Below, one piece after another: positions 52,201-55,940 of a stretch of DNA of 64,000 nucleotides (position 1 is the first letter of the stretch; every line of letters starts with the position of its first letter). Made by a program: the position numbers and the translations under genes. Origin of the DNA: Calliopum simillimum. Its lineage: Eukaryota > Arthropoda > Insecta > Diptera > Lauxaniidae. The DNA is taken from NCBI GenBank assembly GCA_951812925.1, contig OX638368.1:23995187-24059186 (forward strand), written 5' to 3'. A model generated the notes under the pieces. That model saw nothing but the letters and a program-made list of their open reading frames with translations, searched no databases and was not told where the DNA came from.

Positions 52201-52680
52201 CCCCAAAGCACAGTATTTGAACAAAATTCTTACAAAGTTGCAACATTCGGAAAAATTTTGTGAGTCTAGGCCTCCTCTATCACCTCCCAGGAGCTTGATA
52301 GATTTATACCCTATATAATAACAACGCAATTTTCAAACACTTGCTGAATAACTATGCCCTACTTAGATTTTCCCCATTATTTCCCTAATAATTTACTTTT
52401 CTGTGCATTGCAATTAAAAAAAGAAAAACTTACCTTGCGACCAATTCGGTGACTTTGAATTTGATGACGAGCCCGAACTGCTGCCCGAATCAACGCTATG
52501 CAAACGGTTTGTGAGTTGCTGTGCGTCCGAATTTGAATTATTCGAATCACAGCTGTGAAAGCTGTCACGTGCACATCTACGTCCATATGATGAGCTAGCG
52601 CCACCACCATTTTGCCAGCAATCAGCGCTCAGTTGCTTTTCGACAGCATGCTGTCGATATAGATGGGTAATGCCATGCAT
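12472..52680 (-). CDS. SNF4Agamma: AMP-activated protein kinase gamma subunit, long isoform (936 aa, 9 coding exons)
   Basis: Nucleotide-sensing gamma subunit of the heterotrimeric energy sensor AMPK. Joined exons: 52680-52434, 51848-51137 preceded by 52095-51905, 50732-50599, 30900-30852, 16295-16005, 14584-14406, 14320-14117 and 13275-12472. All have GT/AG borders and phases match, giving 2,811 nt without a stop. Residues 1-428 are a Ser-rich, low-complexity region with a His run. From about residue 445 four CBS repeats follow in two Bateman pairs. Visible ligand-site signatures are GVRAAPLW and TITDF (CBS1), HRLPVID (CBS2), VSALPLVD with DIYAKFDV (CBS3), and HRLVVVD with SLSDIL (CBS4). A roughly 190-residue acidic Asp/Glu/Asn-rich tail follows CBS4, longer than in mammals. 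The start at 52,680 is the first ATG of the open exon; further 5' non-coding exons are possible. Long first introns hold the mobile elements listed separately. Gene identity is very secure. Confidence 0.95.
13276..14116 (-). other. SNF4Agamma intron 8 with a dispersed repeat
   Basis: 841-bp intron with GTAAGT donor and AACAG acceptor. About half of it (13,397-13,788) is a copy of the GGGCGGTGCCACGCCC repeat family listed separately. A T-run lies near 13,467. Confidence 0.8.
13397..13788 (+). repeat. dispersed repeat with internal ~125-bp tandem units, copy 1
   Basis: Starts near ATAGACAAACGAAGTCGGTT and ends near CACAAGGCTGACTCTAGT. The interior has two units, each with AAGTGGGC(G/T)...GCCACGCCCCTAAAT and TTTTATGAAATTTG(A/G)TATG. 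Copies at 34,688-35,273 and 62,160-62,440 share start and layout. Lack of terminal inverted repeats plus internal tandem units recalls DINE/Helentron-type elements; that class is an inference. Confidence 0.65.
14117..14320 (-). CDS. SNF4Agamma: SNF4Agamma exon 8: CBS3
   Basis: 68 codons, phase 0 at both ends. Starts [20 protein letters not shown] and contains [19 protein letters not shown] then AKFDVI. These match CBS3 of the gamma subunit, including the Asp of DIYAKFDV used in nucleotide ribose binding in the family. CTTTCAG acceptor and GTAAGT donor. Confidence 0.95.
14406..14584 (-). CDS. SNF4Agamma: SNF4Agamma exon 7: CBS2
   Basis: 179 bp. With the preceding A it begins [20 protein letters not shown] and contains [16 protein letters not shown] and [16 protein letters not shown]. 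The HRLPVID motif carries the basic residues that bind adenine nucleotide phosphates, mutated in human PRKAG2 cardiomyopathy. TTTCACAG acceptor, GTAAGT donor. Confidence 0.95.
14585..16004 (-). other. SNF4Agamma intron 6 (1.42 kb)
   Basis: Contains a mariner remnant (14,930-15,340). Several short repeated phrases of the kind GAATGATATCAGA/GATGGATGAATG occur near 14,710-14,900 and 15,560-15,800, but no ordered array. Confidence 0.7.
14930..15340 (+). mobile_element. mariner-type transposase remnant (N-terminal to middle part)
   Basis: Translating across frames, the + strand reads [20 protein letters not shown] near 14,995-15,055, then [32 protein letters not shown] and VS. These line up with the irritans-type mariner blocks for the helix-turn-helix (KIxDIVLxDRRVKVRE) and the RRFVTVDETWIHHYTPE segment. 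The catalytic Asp of VDET is replaced (VVEL). Several stops and frameshifts make it inactive. No terminal repeats were recognised. Confidence 0.65.
16005..16295 (-). CDS. SNF4Agamma: SNF4Agamma exon 6: CBS1
   Basis: 291 bp. With the preceding G it reads [20 protein letters not shown], then [40 protein letters not shown] and TITDFIKIL, ending in the EEHKLDTWR linker. CBS1 signatures RAAPLW and TITDF are intact. TTGCAG acceptor, GTAAGT donor. Confidence 0.95.
16655..16930. repeat. degenerate minisatellite of TTTATGGTCTATGGTC units
   Basis: Eight or so imperfect repeats built from GATCTGTCCTTTATGGTCTATGG and AATATATGGTCTATG. Unit length wavers around 30-60 bp. No coding frame runs through it. 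Confidence 0.75.
16936..17530 (+). repeat. LTR-like repeat, copy 1
   Basis: Starts TGCGAACACGCATAGTCCCC. A polyadenylation-like GAATAAAGTTTA lies near 17,140, and the copy runs to about CTGGTTTAAAGCTCAAGCCA. A second copy at 19,361-19,912 matches at roughly 80-85%. Length, TG start and internal AATAAA fit a solo LTR, but no CA end, 5-bp duplication or primer-binding site could be fixed. The class is a guess. Confidence 0.5.
18179..18451 (-). CDS. unrecognised 90-codon open frame inside intron 5
   Basis: Reads [20 protein letters not shown], then [29 protein letters not shown] and [16 protein letters not shown]. Composition is protein-like (W, C, charged and aliphatic residues balanced), unlike the surrounding AT-rich shadow frames. 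I do not recognise a family. The frame lies just 3' (on the - strand) of 0.65 kb rich in CAA/CAG/GTC trinucleotides, as in many fly 5' leaders. It could be a nested small gene, a fragment of a decayed gene, or a further alternative 5' exon. For the last, no donor in the phase needed by exon 6 is evident; a possible GTATAA donor at its end is phase 0, not phase 1. Confidence 0.3.
   Translation of the reverse strand: MLQLHFYSNYAGRLVLGGRKNSTDVSWVRDIYPLESIKEFEHVSEGWKKCLADILKKGLKMKKENNKLLISYEIVERRTILLNLASEDQV
18452..19110 (-). promoter_or_regulatory. CAG/CAA/GTC-rich, locally GC-richer segment; possible promoter or leader
   Basis: On the - strand this stretch carries repeated CAACAACAG, GCAGCAGCAACAT and GTCGTCGTCGTCGCAG blocks with GC content well above the intron. 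Fly 5' UTRs and promoters often look like this. It could belong to an internal promoter of SNF4Agamma or to the adjoining 90-codon frame. No TATA box or initiator stands out. Confidence 0.3.
19361..19912 (+). repeat. LTR-like repeat, copy 2
   Basis: Starts TGCGAACACGCATAACCCCC and includes GAATAAAGTTTAATTGC near 19,562. It ends around CTGGTTTTTATACTGAAGCT. It lacks a ~60-bp segment present in copy 1 (17,247-17,305). The same uncertainties apply. Confidence 0.5.
20068..20335 (+). repeat. dispersed repeat, copy 2 (partner at 7,218-7,460)
   Basis: Same unit as at 7.2 kb, passing through GGGTGTCCCATAGTTCACGC and GAAGTGTTATGAACCAAAAGA. About 32 bp near 20,181-20,212 (AATAAAATTATTTGACAGCT...) are absent from copy 1, so copy 2 is the longer form. 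Confidence 0.6.
21380..22302 (-). mobile_element. Tc1-like transposon with deleted catalytic core, TA duplication
   Basis: Terminal inverted repeats begin CAGTCTGTTAAATAAGAGCG and are flanked by TA at 21,378-21,379 and 22,303-22,304. The - strand encodes the N-terminal part of a Tc1-family transposase (22,167-21,700). It starts [20 protein letters not shown] and has two helix-turn-helix regions: [20 protein letters not shown], and a second ending [14 protein letters not shown] deletion plus frame change then leads straight to [20 protein letters not shown], the third catalytic (E) region of DD34E, and a C-terminal [15 protein letters not shown]. The first two catalytic Asp are gone. At 923 bp it is about 0.7 kb short of a full element, so it is non-autonomous. 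The near-identical ends suggest fairly recent activity. Confidence 0.88.
22680..23097 (+). mobile_element. mariner-like N-terminal transposase fragment
   Basis: The open frame at 22,834-23,097 contains [20 protein letters not shown] and SALRKST. This resembles the helix-turn-helix region of insect mariners (GKxAxETKxWLDKxYxDSAPxKST). It then diverges, and the next block ([12 protein letters not shown]) is only weakly similar. No catalytic region follows. GGCCGGCGGAAAAGTTCGTA at 22,680 may be the old end of the element. Confidence 0.45.
23098..23480 (+). repeat. imperfect direct repeat of ~330 bp spacing
   Basis: The phrase AGCCTGATACTCTACCTTTC with GAAAATGAAAATAGGTTAAG near 23,099-23,150 recurs as AGCCTGATTTAATACCTTTC with GAGAATGAAAATCGGATAAG near 23,425-23,480. 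It may be internal structure of the neighbouring transposon. Confidence 0.45.
24112..24420 (-). mobile_element. Tc1-like transposase fragment (second catalytic region)
   Basis: The - strand frame reads [20 protein letters not shown] followed by [12 protein letters not shown]. GGSxMVWGSF is the conserved block of Tc1 transposases between the first two catalytic acids. The later DNDPKHxS and E regions are not recognisable, and WEKNVSKLL may be a degraded C-terminal phrase. The direct repeat CCAAAGCCAAACTCG(T/C)AC at 23,806 and 24,000 lies on one side. Confidence 0.6.
24560..24755 (+). repeat. possible 3' end of a non-LTR retrotransposon
   Basis: A segment ending AATAAAGAAAATTGAATTGA with a short GAATT repeat tail looks like the 3' tail of a fly LINE. 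No reverse-transcriptase sequence is attached, so this is a weak call. Confidence 0.25.
24780..27300. other. intronic stretch without recognised genes
   Basis: AT-rich, with poly-T near 25,880-25,910. The frame at 26,421-26,732 is open for 103 codons but has no recognisable protein features. Confidence 0.4.
27301..27754 (+). mobile_element. hAT-type MITE, copy 1 (8-bp near-duplication)
   Basis: Begins CAGGGGTTGAAATAAG and ends CTTATTTCAATGCCTG, giving imperfect inverted ends CAGG..TTGAAATAAG. It is flanked by GTATGAAG (27,293-27,300) and GTATGAAA (27,755-27,762). It is about 95% alike to the copy at 37,201-37,620. Internal phrases GAAGTTATTACTGCA(A/G)A repeat near the right end. There is no coding sequence. 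Confidence 0.85.
27850..28150. repeat. dispersed hairpin-repeat copy (family of 6,130-6,560)
   Basis: TTTTGGTCATAACTTTTTTTTCATTATAAAATGGATAC at the left matches the copy near 6.15 kb. Inside, AATACGTGTAAGTTTTTTCAG pairs inverted with AAAAAATTCACACGTATTTT. Confidence 0.5.
28256..28737. mobile_element. double-hairpin MITE, ends CACAGGCCC, TAA duplication
   Basis: The ends read CACAGGCCCCC and GGGCCTGTG and are flanked by TAA at 28,253-28,255 and 28,738-28,740. Four ~90-bp modules lie inside: forward, inverted, forward, inverted. Each contains GCGAAGTTGGTTCGC (or its reverse) and TTCGGGGTCGCTGAATCCGA-type sequence. Single strands would fold into two successive stems or one long one. No coding capacity. 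Confidence 0.75.
29749..30385 (-). mobile_element. Tc1-like element with ~70-bp TIRs and transposase remnant
   Basis: Both ends start CAGTATGTCAAGA(A/C)TGAGTT and match inverted for about 70 bp, with TA duplications at 29,747-29,748 and 30,386-30,387. The centre, on the - strand, reads [12 protein letters not shown] and [14 protein letters not shown]. This is a degraded SPDLNPIENLW block (third catalytic position, Glu changed to Lys). A downstream frame recalls the RLQxVxxAxGGHxK C-terminus. An extra internal copy of AGTGTCAAGAATGAGTTTTC sits near 29,959. Inactive. Confidence 0.8.
30852..30900 (-). CDS. SNF4Agamma: SNF4Agamma exon 5 (49-bp shared exon)
   Basis: Encodes [16 protein letters not shown] plus the first base of a Glu codon. 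TTTTCAG acceptor and GGTAAGT donor. Both first-exon routes enter it in phase 0, and it leaves in phase 1 to exon 6. A short exon isolated by 14.6 kb and 8.7 kb or more of intron. Confidence 0.93.
30985..31450 (-). mobile_element. mariner transposase remnant, C-terminal half
   Basis: The - strand reads [20 protein letters not shown] then [13 protein letters not shown], the hallmark second-Asp block of mariners. After a deletion of the PYSPDLAP segment it continues [20 protein letters not shown] and QQFFRDGI, the usual C-terminus. Upstream is only a vestige, [20 protein letters not shown]. Part of this vestige is repeated in inverted orientation at 34,541-34,640. Confidence 0.85.
31455..31690. 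repeat. hairpin MITE inserted in the left outer arm
   Basis: GATGCTAAGCATTTTT-type ends pair around a centre with AATACGTGTGAATTTTTAAAG and AAAAATTCACACGTATTTCC. TCTTACGAAAAAAGTGTCC links it to the family at 6.3, 28.0 and 60.6 kb. The corresponding position in the right outer arm (near 34,540) lacks it. Confidence 0.55.
32350..34425. mobile_element. 2.08-kb near-perfect palindrome (foldback element), ends CACGGTGG, AAGA duplication
   Basis: The two ~1.0-kb arms are almost identical. A 92-codon shadow frame occurs unchanged in both, and an 87-codon frame differs at one residue. Arms diverge only near the centre (about 33,350-33,425). Ends read CACGGTGGTTTTTAAAAAAT, with AAGA at 32,346-32,349 and 34,426-34,429, a 4-bp target duplication. 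Each arm carries an ATAC/ATAT microsatellite and an inner sub-palindrome boundary. No transposase. CAC ends with a 4-bp duplication recall CACTA/Chapaev-type transposition, by inference only. It lies in the SNF4Agamma intron. Confidence 0.85.
34688..35273 (+). repeat. dispersed repeat with internal ~125-bp tandem units, copy 2
   Basis: Starts AATAGGCAAACGAAAACGGT and ends CACAAGGCGAACTCTAGT. It contains three to four units of GGAGAGAGGGTTAA(C/T)ACTAAGG with GTGGGCAGTGCCACGCCCCT, more than copies 1 and 3. The unit count therefore varies between copies. Confidence 0.65.
35280..37190. other. intronic stretch without recognised genes
   Basis: AT-rich. No gene-like frame longer than chance, and no terminal repeats detected. 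Confidence 0.4.
37201..37620 (+). mobile_element. hAT-type MITE, copy 2 (perfect 8-bp duplication GTATGCTA)
   Basis: Same element as at 27,301 but ~35 bp shorter, having lost part of the T-rich left interior. GTATGCTA lies at 37,193-37,200 and 37,621-37,628. Inverted ends CAGGGGTTGAAATAAG/CTTATTTCAATGCCTG. The 8-bp duplication is the hAT signature. Confidence 0.9.
38717..39026. mobile_element. 310-bp MITE, TIR CTTCAGACTATCTGAG
   Basis: The left end CTTCAGACTATCTGAGTAGT is matched inverted at the right (CTTCAGACTATCTGAGAAGT) for at least 24 bp. The target duplication is unclear. The interior is AT-rich and non-coding. Confidence 0.6.
39340..39525. repeat. 13-bp minisatellite AATGTTTATAAGC, block 1
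   Basis: About a dozen imperfect 13-bp units (AATGTTTATAAGC/AATGTTTATAAAC). It ends about 40 bp from the donor of the alternative first exon (39,565), inside the following intron of the transcript. Confidence 0.85.
39565..40161 (-). CDS. SNF4Agamma: SNF4Agamma alternative first coding exon (short isoform, 707 aa)
   Basis: An open - strand exon of 199 codons starts [20 protein letters not shown] and ends at codon GGA before a GTAAGT donor. Its phase 0 matches the 49-bp exon at 30,852-30,900, so it can replace the four distal exons. The joined product is 707 residues. The segment is basic and Ser/Pro-rich ([17 protein letters not shown]), with many potential kinase sites, and is comparable in style to the PRKAG2 N-terminal extension. 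It lies in the 19.7-kb intron between exons 4 and 5 of the long form. A GAGA-rich stretch lies 0.5 kb upstream. The ATG at 40,161 is the first in the frame. Confidence 0.85.
40162..40790 (-). promoter_or_regulatory. SNF4Agamma: probable 5' leader/promoter of the short SNF4Agamma isoform
   Basis: Lies immediately upstream of the alternative start codon. On the - strand a CTCTCT/GAGA tract (40,656-40,679) could bind GAGA factor, common at fly promoters. The C+T-rich open frame seen here on the - strand is not convincing protein. The exact start site is not visible. Confidence 0.4.
40791..41075. other. short gene-free stretch between leader and minisatellite
   Basis: AT-rich, no features. Confidence 0.35.
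41080..41520. repeat. 13-bp minisatellite AATGTTTATAAGC, block 2
   Basis: About 33 imperfect units of the same repeat as block 1, beginning ~0.9 kb upstream of the alternative ATG. The two blocks bracket the alternative first exon. Confidence 0.85.
41980..42252 (+). repeat. dispersed repeat ending in ACACCCTGTA-type sequence, partial copy
   Basis: Shares AAGCTCATATAATTGGCTAA, GTTAGAGTGACCCAAAAAAT and CTCCCAGAAGCTTTGTAACC with copies at 43,530-43,980 and 60,130-60,566, and the last part with 52,254-52,320. Confidence 0.6.
42253..43525. other. intronic stretch, mostly featureless
   Basis: No gene. Near 43,325-43,400 a segment (AATTCGATAGTACATTTGTC) is the inverted counterpart of the left end of the repeat that starts at 43,530, so the family may have long inverted ends. 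Confidence 0.4.
43530..43980 (+). repeat. dispersed repeat ending ACACCCTGTA, fuller copy
   Basis: Contains AAAATTGGTAGGACAAATGC, TTAAAGGAAATTTAACGAGG, AAAGCTCATATAGTTAGCTA, CTCCCAGAAGCTTCGTAGCC and GATACACCCTGTATTTTCC. Collinear with 60,130-60,566 at about 80%. Confidence 0.65.
44030..44410 (+). repeat. diverged tandem repeat, AAAATGGCGGA units
   Basis: Three to four units, each combining AAAATGGCGGA(T/G)A(A/G)TTTT with TTCGAATTCGGGAT(C/T)AACTTTTTTG. Unit length about 110-120 bp, poorly conserved. Confidence 0.6.
45177..46091. mobile_element. Transib-type non-autonomous element with CACAGTG ends and CGCCG duplication
   Basis: Both ends begin CACAGTGTGAGATTTTGCCA and match inverted for ~37 bp. 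CGCCG is present at 45,172-45,176 and 46,092-46,096, a GC-rich 5-bp target duplication as is typical for Transib. In both ends CACAGTG is followed by exactly 23 bp and then TCAAA, a layout like the 23-RSS recognised by RAG1. No transposase frame was found in the 915 bp. The class rests on TIR and duplication only. Confidence 0.78.
45724..45776. repeat. perfect 22-bp inverted repeat with 9-nt loop
   Basis: TAAAATACTTAAGTGCAAATGT and its exact reverse complement are separated by GCAACCCTT. It lies inside the Transib-type element. Confidence 0.9.
46100..47115. other. intronic stretch without recognised genes
   Basis: AT-rich. Nothing supportable. Confidence 0.35.
47122..47259. mobile_element. 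138-bp piggyBac-like MITE, CCCT...AGGG between TTAA sites
   Basis: TTAA at 47,118-47,121 and 47,260-47,263. Ends CCCTTTCGACCCGGCTGGGA and its partner TCCCAGGG share CTGGGACAATAT. The body folds into a long hairpin (AAAATTTTAATAAGCAAAAT paired with its complement). TTAA plus CCC ends are the piggyBac pattern. Confidence 0.6.
47500..48270. repeat. diverged direct and inverted repeats with CATTGCCGG core
   Basis: Units of ~120-140 bp carrying TTGATAAAAATAT, TCATTGCCGGTAG and GTTCACCG(G/A)C at 47,510-48,010, followed by units in reverse orientation at 48,040-48,260 (CTCCCGGCAACGAG, TTTTTATAGGAGCACCTTAA). Confidence 0.55.
48556..50459. mobile_element. 1.9-kb hAT-like non-autonomous element carrying tandem repeats
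   Basis: Ends are CAGTGGCGGAT and ATCCGCCACTG, flanked by 8-bp ACGGCATT (48,548-48,555) and ACGGCAGT (50,460-50,467), a near-perfect hAT-type duplication. Just inside both ends is TGCCTAGGGCGGCA. The interior holds seven to eight 95-bp repeats and a duplicated ~446-bp segment (49,390-49,830 and 49,836-50,240). No transposase is present. Confidence 0.8.
48690..49375 (+). repeat. 95-bp tandem array inside the hAT-like element
   Basis: Units GGACTGTAGGGGGCGGCAAA (near 48,771, 48,866, 48,961, 49,056, 49,151, 49,246, 49,341) repeat every ~95 bp with over 90% identity. Each unit includes a copy of the element's GGGCGGCAAA subterminal motif. Confidence 0.9.
50599..50732 (-). CDS. SNF4Agamma: SNF4Agamma exon 4 (long isoform)
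   Basis: Reads (G)[16 protein letters not shown] then [14 protein letters not shown], basic and Ser-rich. RRAS and KRRAS are good AGC-kinase-type sites. CCTATAG acceptor, GTGAGT donor. The hAT-like element ends 140 bp downstream in the following intron. Confidence 0.93.
50733..51136 (-). other. SNF4Agamma intron 3 (404 bp)
   Basis: AT-rich intron with GTAAAG donor and CTATAG acceptor. No repeats. Confidence 0.85.
51137..51848 (-). CDS. SNF4Agamma: SNF4Agamma exon 3 (long isoform; His-rich)
   Basis: About 237 codons: [24 protein letters not shown], a run of nine His followed by PHNNHHHH, then [12 protein letters not shown] and [14 protein letters not shown]. Low complexity and Ser-rich, no enzymatic domain. 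CACAG acceptor, GTAAAG donor. Confidence 0.92.
51905..52095 (-). CDS. SNF4Agamma: SNF4Agamma exon 2 (long isoform)
   Basis: Reads (D)[18 protein letters not shown], then [35 protein letters not shown] and AIYS. Tyr/Ser-rich. TTCACAG acceptor, GTAAGT donor. The intron to exon 1 (52,096-52,433) carries a partial dispersed repeat. Confidence 0.9.
52254..52320 (+). repeat. fragment of the ACACCCTGTA dispersed repeat in SNF4Agamma intron 1
   Basis: GTCTAGGCCTCCTCTATCAC and CTCCCAGGAGCTT match the right ends of the copies at 43.9 and 60.5 kb. Confidence 0.55.
52434..52680 (-). CDS. SNF4Agamma: SNF4Agamma exon 1 (long isoform start)
   Basis: Starts [20 protein letters not shown] and continues with a Ser/Gly-rich [15 protein letters not shown], leaving in phase 1 at GTAAGT. 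The ATG is chosen because no in-frame ATG follows for the length of the exon and a poly-A/T stretch precedes it. Confidence 0.85.
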
Positions 52681-53400
52681 TTTGGAAAATTATATTTTTT
52701 TTTTTTATAAAAAAAGATCACTTTTTTAATTAAATTAAATTGTTAAGAAAATTAATCACTGTTGCTGCAATTATAAAGTGGATAGCAAAAAAAAAATCAC
52801 AATATGAAATCACTCAATTATTTCACTCAATTTAGGGCTTAGTTTTTTTGTTACTAAATTCAATTGGCAATGCAGTCACATTATAATTTAATTGTTTTAA
52901 TGCAAAATTAGTTCAATTAATTTGTTTTTTTTTTTTTTGTAATTGTAATACAATTATCAGCGATTGCTGTTTTTTTTTTACAATTGTTATGGCAGCTTTT
53001 GTTTCAATAAACATCCACACGCGACATTGCAATCGCCGTTGCGCTGCTGTTGCTGCTGCTACTCTAATTATTGCAACAAAAAGTGTTGCTGTTGCTGCTG
53101 CTGCTGCTATCGTCAACAAAACTGCAGCGCTGCTATTTGCTGCCGCTGCTGCTGTTGTAGTCGCCGTTGTCGTCTGTGCGACAGTTGAACGACCTGCAAG
53201 TAAGTCAAAGTTGTAAGAGAATAAATAAATTATTATTTTATTTGTAATTCGCCGGTCGTCGCGGCGACTTGACGGCTAAAATGTGAACGAAAGTGTCGTT
53301 GTCGTCGCCTGCTTTGTATGCATTTCGTTGGAGCGGATGCATTTCGTGGGTGTTTGCTATTTTACTTGCTTGCTGCCTTCTGCTACTGGCAACTGTTATT
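52681..53400 (-). promoter_or_regulatory. SNF4Agamma: probable 5' leader and promoter of the long SNF4Agamma isoform
   Basis: Upstream of ATG 52,680. Contains A/T runs, then GC-richer sequence with CAGCAGCAGC/GTTGCTGCTG triplets (53,030-53,180) and GTCGTCGCGGCGACTT near 53,260. The style is that of fly 5' UTRs. Antisense + strand frames here reflect the triplets. The start site is not visible. Confidence 0.45.
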
Positions 53401-53664
53401 GCTAATTTAAGGCTACAAATTGGAGGCTAGTGGTTTCTTTATTGTTGTTGTTGTGTTTAACAAGGGCAGCAAGAAGGCAAAATTCTTGAGAAGGTTATTT
53501 TAACATGCTAAAATGGAAAGACAAAAGGGCTAAGCTTTTGAGCTTTTAATGCTTTTTGGGAATTTACAAATAGGCACATTTGAGGTTTGCAAAATTCTGT
53601 TCTAAATAAAACAAAACTATCCATCATAGATACAAGTTTTTCATGCAATATTAACAAACATTTA

Positions 53665-54490
53665 AAAAAAATGTTTATAAACAATGTTTATACACAATGT
53701 TTATAAATAATGTTTACATACAATGTTTATAAGCAATGTTTATATGCAGTGTTTATAAGCAATGTTTATAAACAATGTTTATAAGCAATGTTTATAAATA
53801 ATGTTTATAAACAATGTTTATTAGCAATGTTCATAAACAATATTTATGAGCAATGTTTATAAACAATGTTTGTAAGCAATATTTTTAAGCAAGGCTTATG
53901 AACATTTAAGGTTTCCAAAATTCTGTTCTAAATAAAACCAAACTATCCATCATAGTAGATGCAGGTTTTTCATGCAATATTAATAAACATTTAAAAAAAA
54001 TGTTTATAAACTATGTTTATATACAATGTTTACAAATAATGTTTACATACAATGTTTATAAACAATATTTATAAGCAATGTTTATAAACAATGTTTACAT
54101 ATAATGTTCATAAACAATGTTTATATATAATGTTTATAAACGATGTTTATATACAATGTTTATAAGCAATGTTTATAAACAATGTTTATAAGTAGTTTTT
54201 ATAAGCAATGTTTATATATAATGTTTATAAACAATGTTTATAAGCAGTGTTTATAAGCAATGTTTATATATATATAATGTTTATAAACAATGTTTATAAG
54301 CAATGTTTACATATAATTTTAATAAACAATGTTTATAAGCAGTGTTTGTAAGCAATGTTTATAAACAATGTTTATAGGCAATATTTTTGAGCAATGCTTA
54401 TCAATGTTTATGAACAAAGTTTAGAAGAAATATTTTTATGCAATGTTTTTTAAAATGTTTAGAATAATGTTTCTGAACGATGTTTAGAAA
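53665..54490. repeat. 13-bp minisatellite AATGTTTATAAGC, block 3 (largest)
   Basis: Two sub-arrays of ~20 and ~40 units (AATGTTTATAAAC/AAGC, some TATATA variants). Each is preceded by the same leader (TCTAAATAAAAC.AAACTATCCATCATAG, near 53,600 and 53,925), so the array plus leader was itself duplicated. It lies ~1 kb upstream of the distal first exon. Confidence 0.88.
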
Positions 54491-54639
54491 CAATATAGGT
54501 TGCCTGGACTTATCGTTGCATAAATTATGTGAGATAATTTTATTTTGGTCTTTCTTTGAGGAAGCGCAAGCAAATAATGACCCCTCCTCTATGTAAATCC
54601 TACGCAATTTACGCACGATCCTATCTTATTTACAAAAAT

Positions 54640-54980
54640 TAATGTTTGTATGTTTATGTGTTCGTCTTTTACGCAGAAGGTTATAGGCTAGAAAAATCGG
54701 TGGTGCCACTATCCTTAAAAACAAAATTCAACATATCTCAGAAACTGCTTGACGCATAGCGATTACATATATAAAGGACATCCAGCCAAATAATACCAAA
54801 TAGAAAAACGACGGGTGCCACACATTTAAAAACAAAATTTCAATTATCTCAAAAACTGTTTGATGCATTGCGATGACATTTAACACATACTATTTATATA
54901 AAGGGCATTAGGCCAAATAACATTAATTAGAAAAAAGGGCGGTGCCACTTCGCTAAAAAAAAATTTCAGGAGAAGTTTCT
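54640..54980 (+). repeat. tandem repeats AAACTGTTTGATGCAT / GGTGCCAC, left part
   Basis: Units of ~105-115 bp: CTCA(G/A)AAACTG(C/T)TTGA(C/T)GCAT, ACATATATAAAGG(A/G)CAT and GCCAAATAA(C/T)A. The array continues beyond the inserted mariner at 55,510-55,940. Confidence 0.65.
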
Positions 54981-54981
54981 A

Positions 54982-55509
54982 CAGGGTCCGCCATCTAACG
55001 TTTTTTTTTCAACTAGTGCTTATTTCGTGAATGGTAACACTTAGCTTATGTCTGATTTGACAGATAATTAGTTTTATCCTTCCGTTGAACGAATATGGTT
55101 GTGTATACGCTTGAACAACGCTTCGCTAAGAGGACCTGCGATCGACTTACAGAAGATACCGATTTTGCCAAAAAAATCATCTTTTCAGATGCAGCTCATT
55201 TTGATCTTGGCGGGTATGTAAACAAGCAAAATTGCGCATTTGGGGCACAGAAAACCCGCATACATTGAAAAGCCGCTGCACCCAAAACGAGTCACTGTTT
55301 GGTGCGGATTTTGGTCCAGAGGCATAATTGGGCCATTGAGCAAGGAGTTGCCGTTACAGTCAATGGTGGTCGTTATAGGGCCATGTTGAACGAGGAGGAT
55401 ATTGCCAACATTTGGTTTCAACAGGACGGCGCTACGTGCCACACAGCCGAAGCTACACTCGATGTTTTCAAAAAATTTTCAAAAAAAAAAAGTTATTTGG
55501 CGGACCCTT
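54982..55509 (+). mobile_element. deleted mariner-type element, TIR (C/A)AGGGTCCGCCA, TA duplication
   Basis: Ends read CAGGGTCCGCCATCTAACGT and (inverted) AAGGGTCCGCCAAATAACTT, with TA at 54,980-54,981 and 55,510-55,511. The + strand has a start MVVYTLEQRFAKRTC joined by a deletion to DTDFAKKIIFSDAAHFDLGG. It continues with KPLHPKRVTVWCGFWSRGII and, after a frame change, VTVNGGRYRAMLN and WFQQDGATCHTAEAT. These are the first (SDxAHF) and second (QQDGATCHTA) catalytic-Asp blocks of an insect mariner-like family. The C-terminal third is absent. Inserted within a tandem array. Confidence 0.82.
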
Positions 55510-55940
55510 TATTACCTGCTCCTAGCCTATGCTAGAAAAATAGACGGTGCCACTACCCTTAAAAACAAAATAGAAATTATCTCAAAAACTATTTGATGCA
55601 TAGCAATGACACTTGGTAAATATATAAAAGACATCAACCAAATGACATTCATTAAAAAGTAGGCGGTGCCACGCCTCTAAAACAAATCAAAATTGGATTT
55701 ATCTCAAAAATTGTTTGATGGATTGCTCTGACATTTGGTAGATATATAAAAGACATCAAGCCAAATAACATCCCTAAAAAACAAAATTTCAAATTATCTC
55801 AAAAACTGTTTGACGCATTGCGACGACATTTGGTACATATATAAAGGGCATCAGGCCAAATAACAACCATTACAAAAATGGGGGTGCCACTTCGCTAAAA
55901 AACAAAGTTTGACATGAATTATGAAAAGAAGGCGCTGCAA
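55510..55940 (+). repeat. tandem repeats GGTGCCACGCC, right part
   Basis: Continuation of the array at 54,640, with AGGCGGTGCCACGCCTCTAA and ACATTTGGTAGATATATAAAAG units every ~105 bp. Confidence 0.65.

Noticed and set aside
52913..53216. Ala- or Cys-rich small frames on both strands
   Set aside because: All derive from GCTGCTGTT triplets in the presumed leader.
53665..54490. CRISPR-like regular spacing
   Set aside because: Adjacent 13-bp units without unique spacers, in a eukaryotic genome: a minisatellite.
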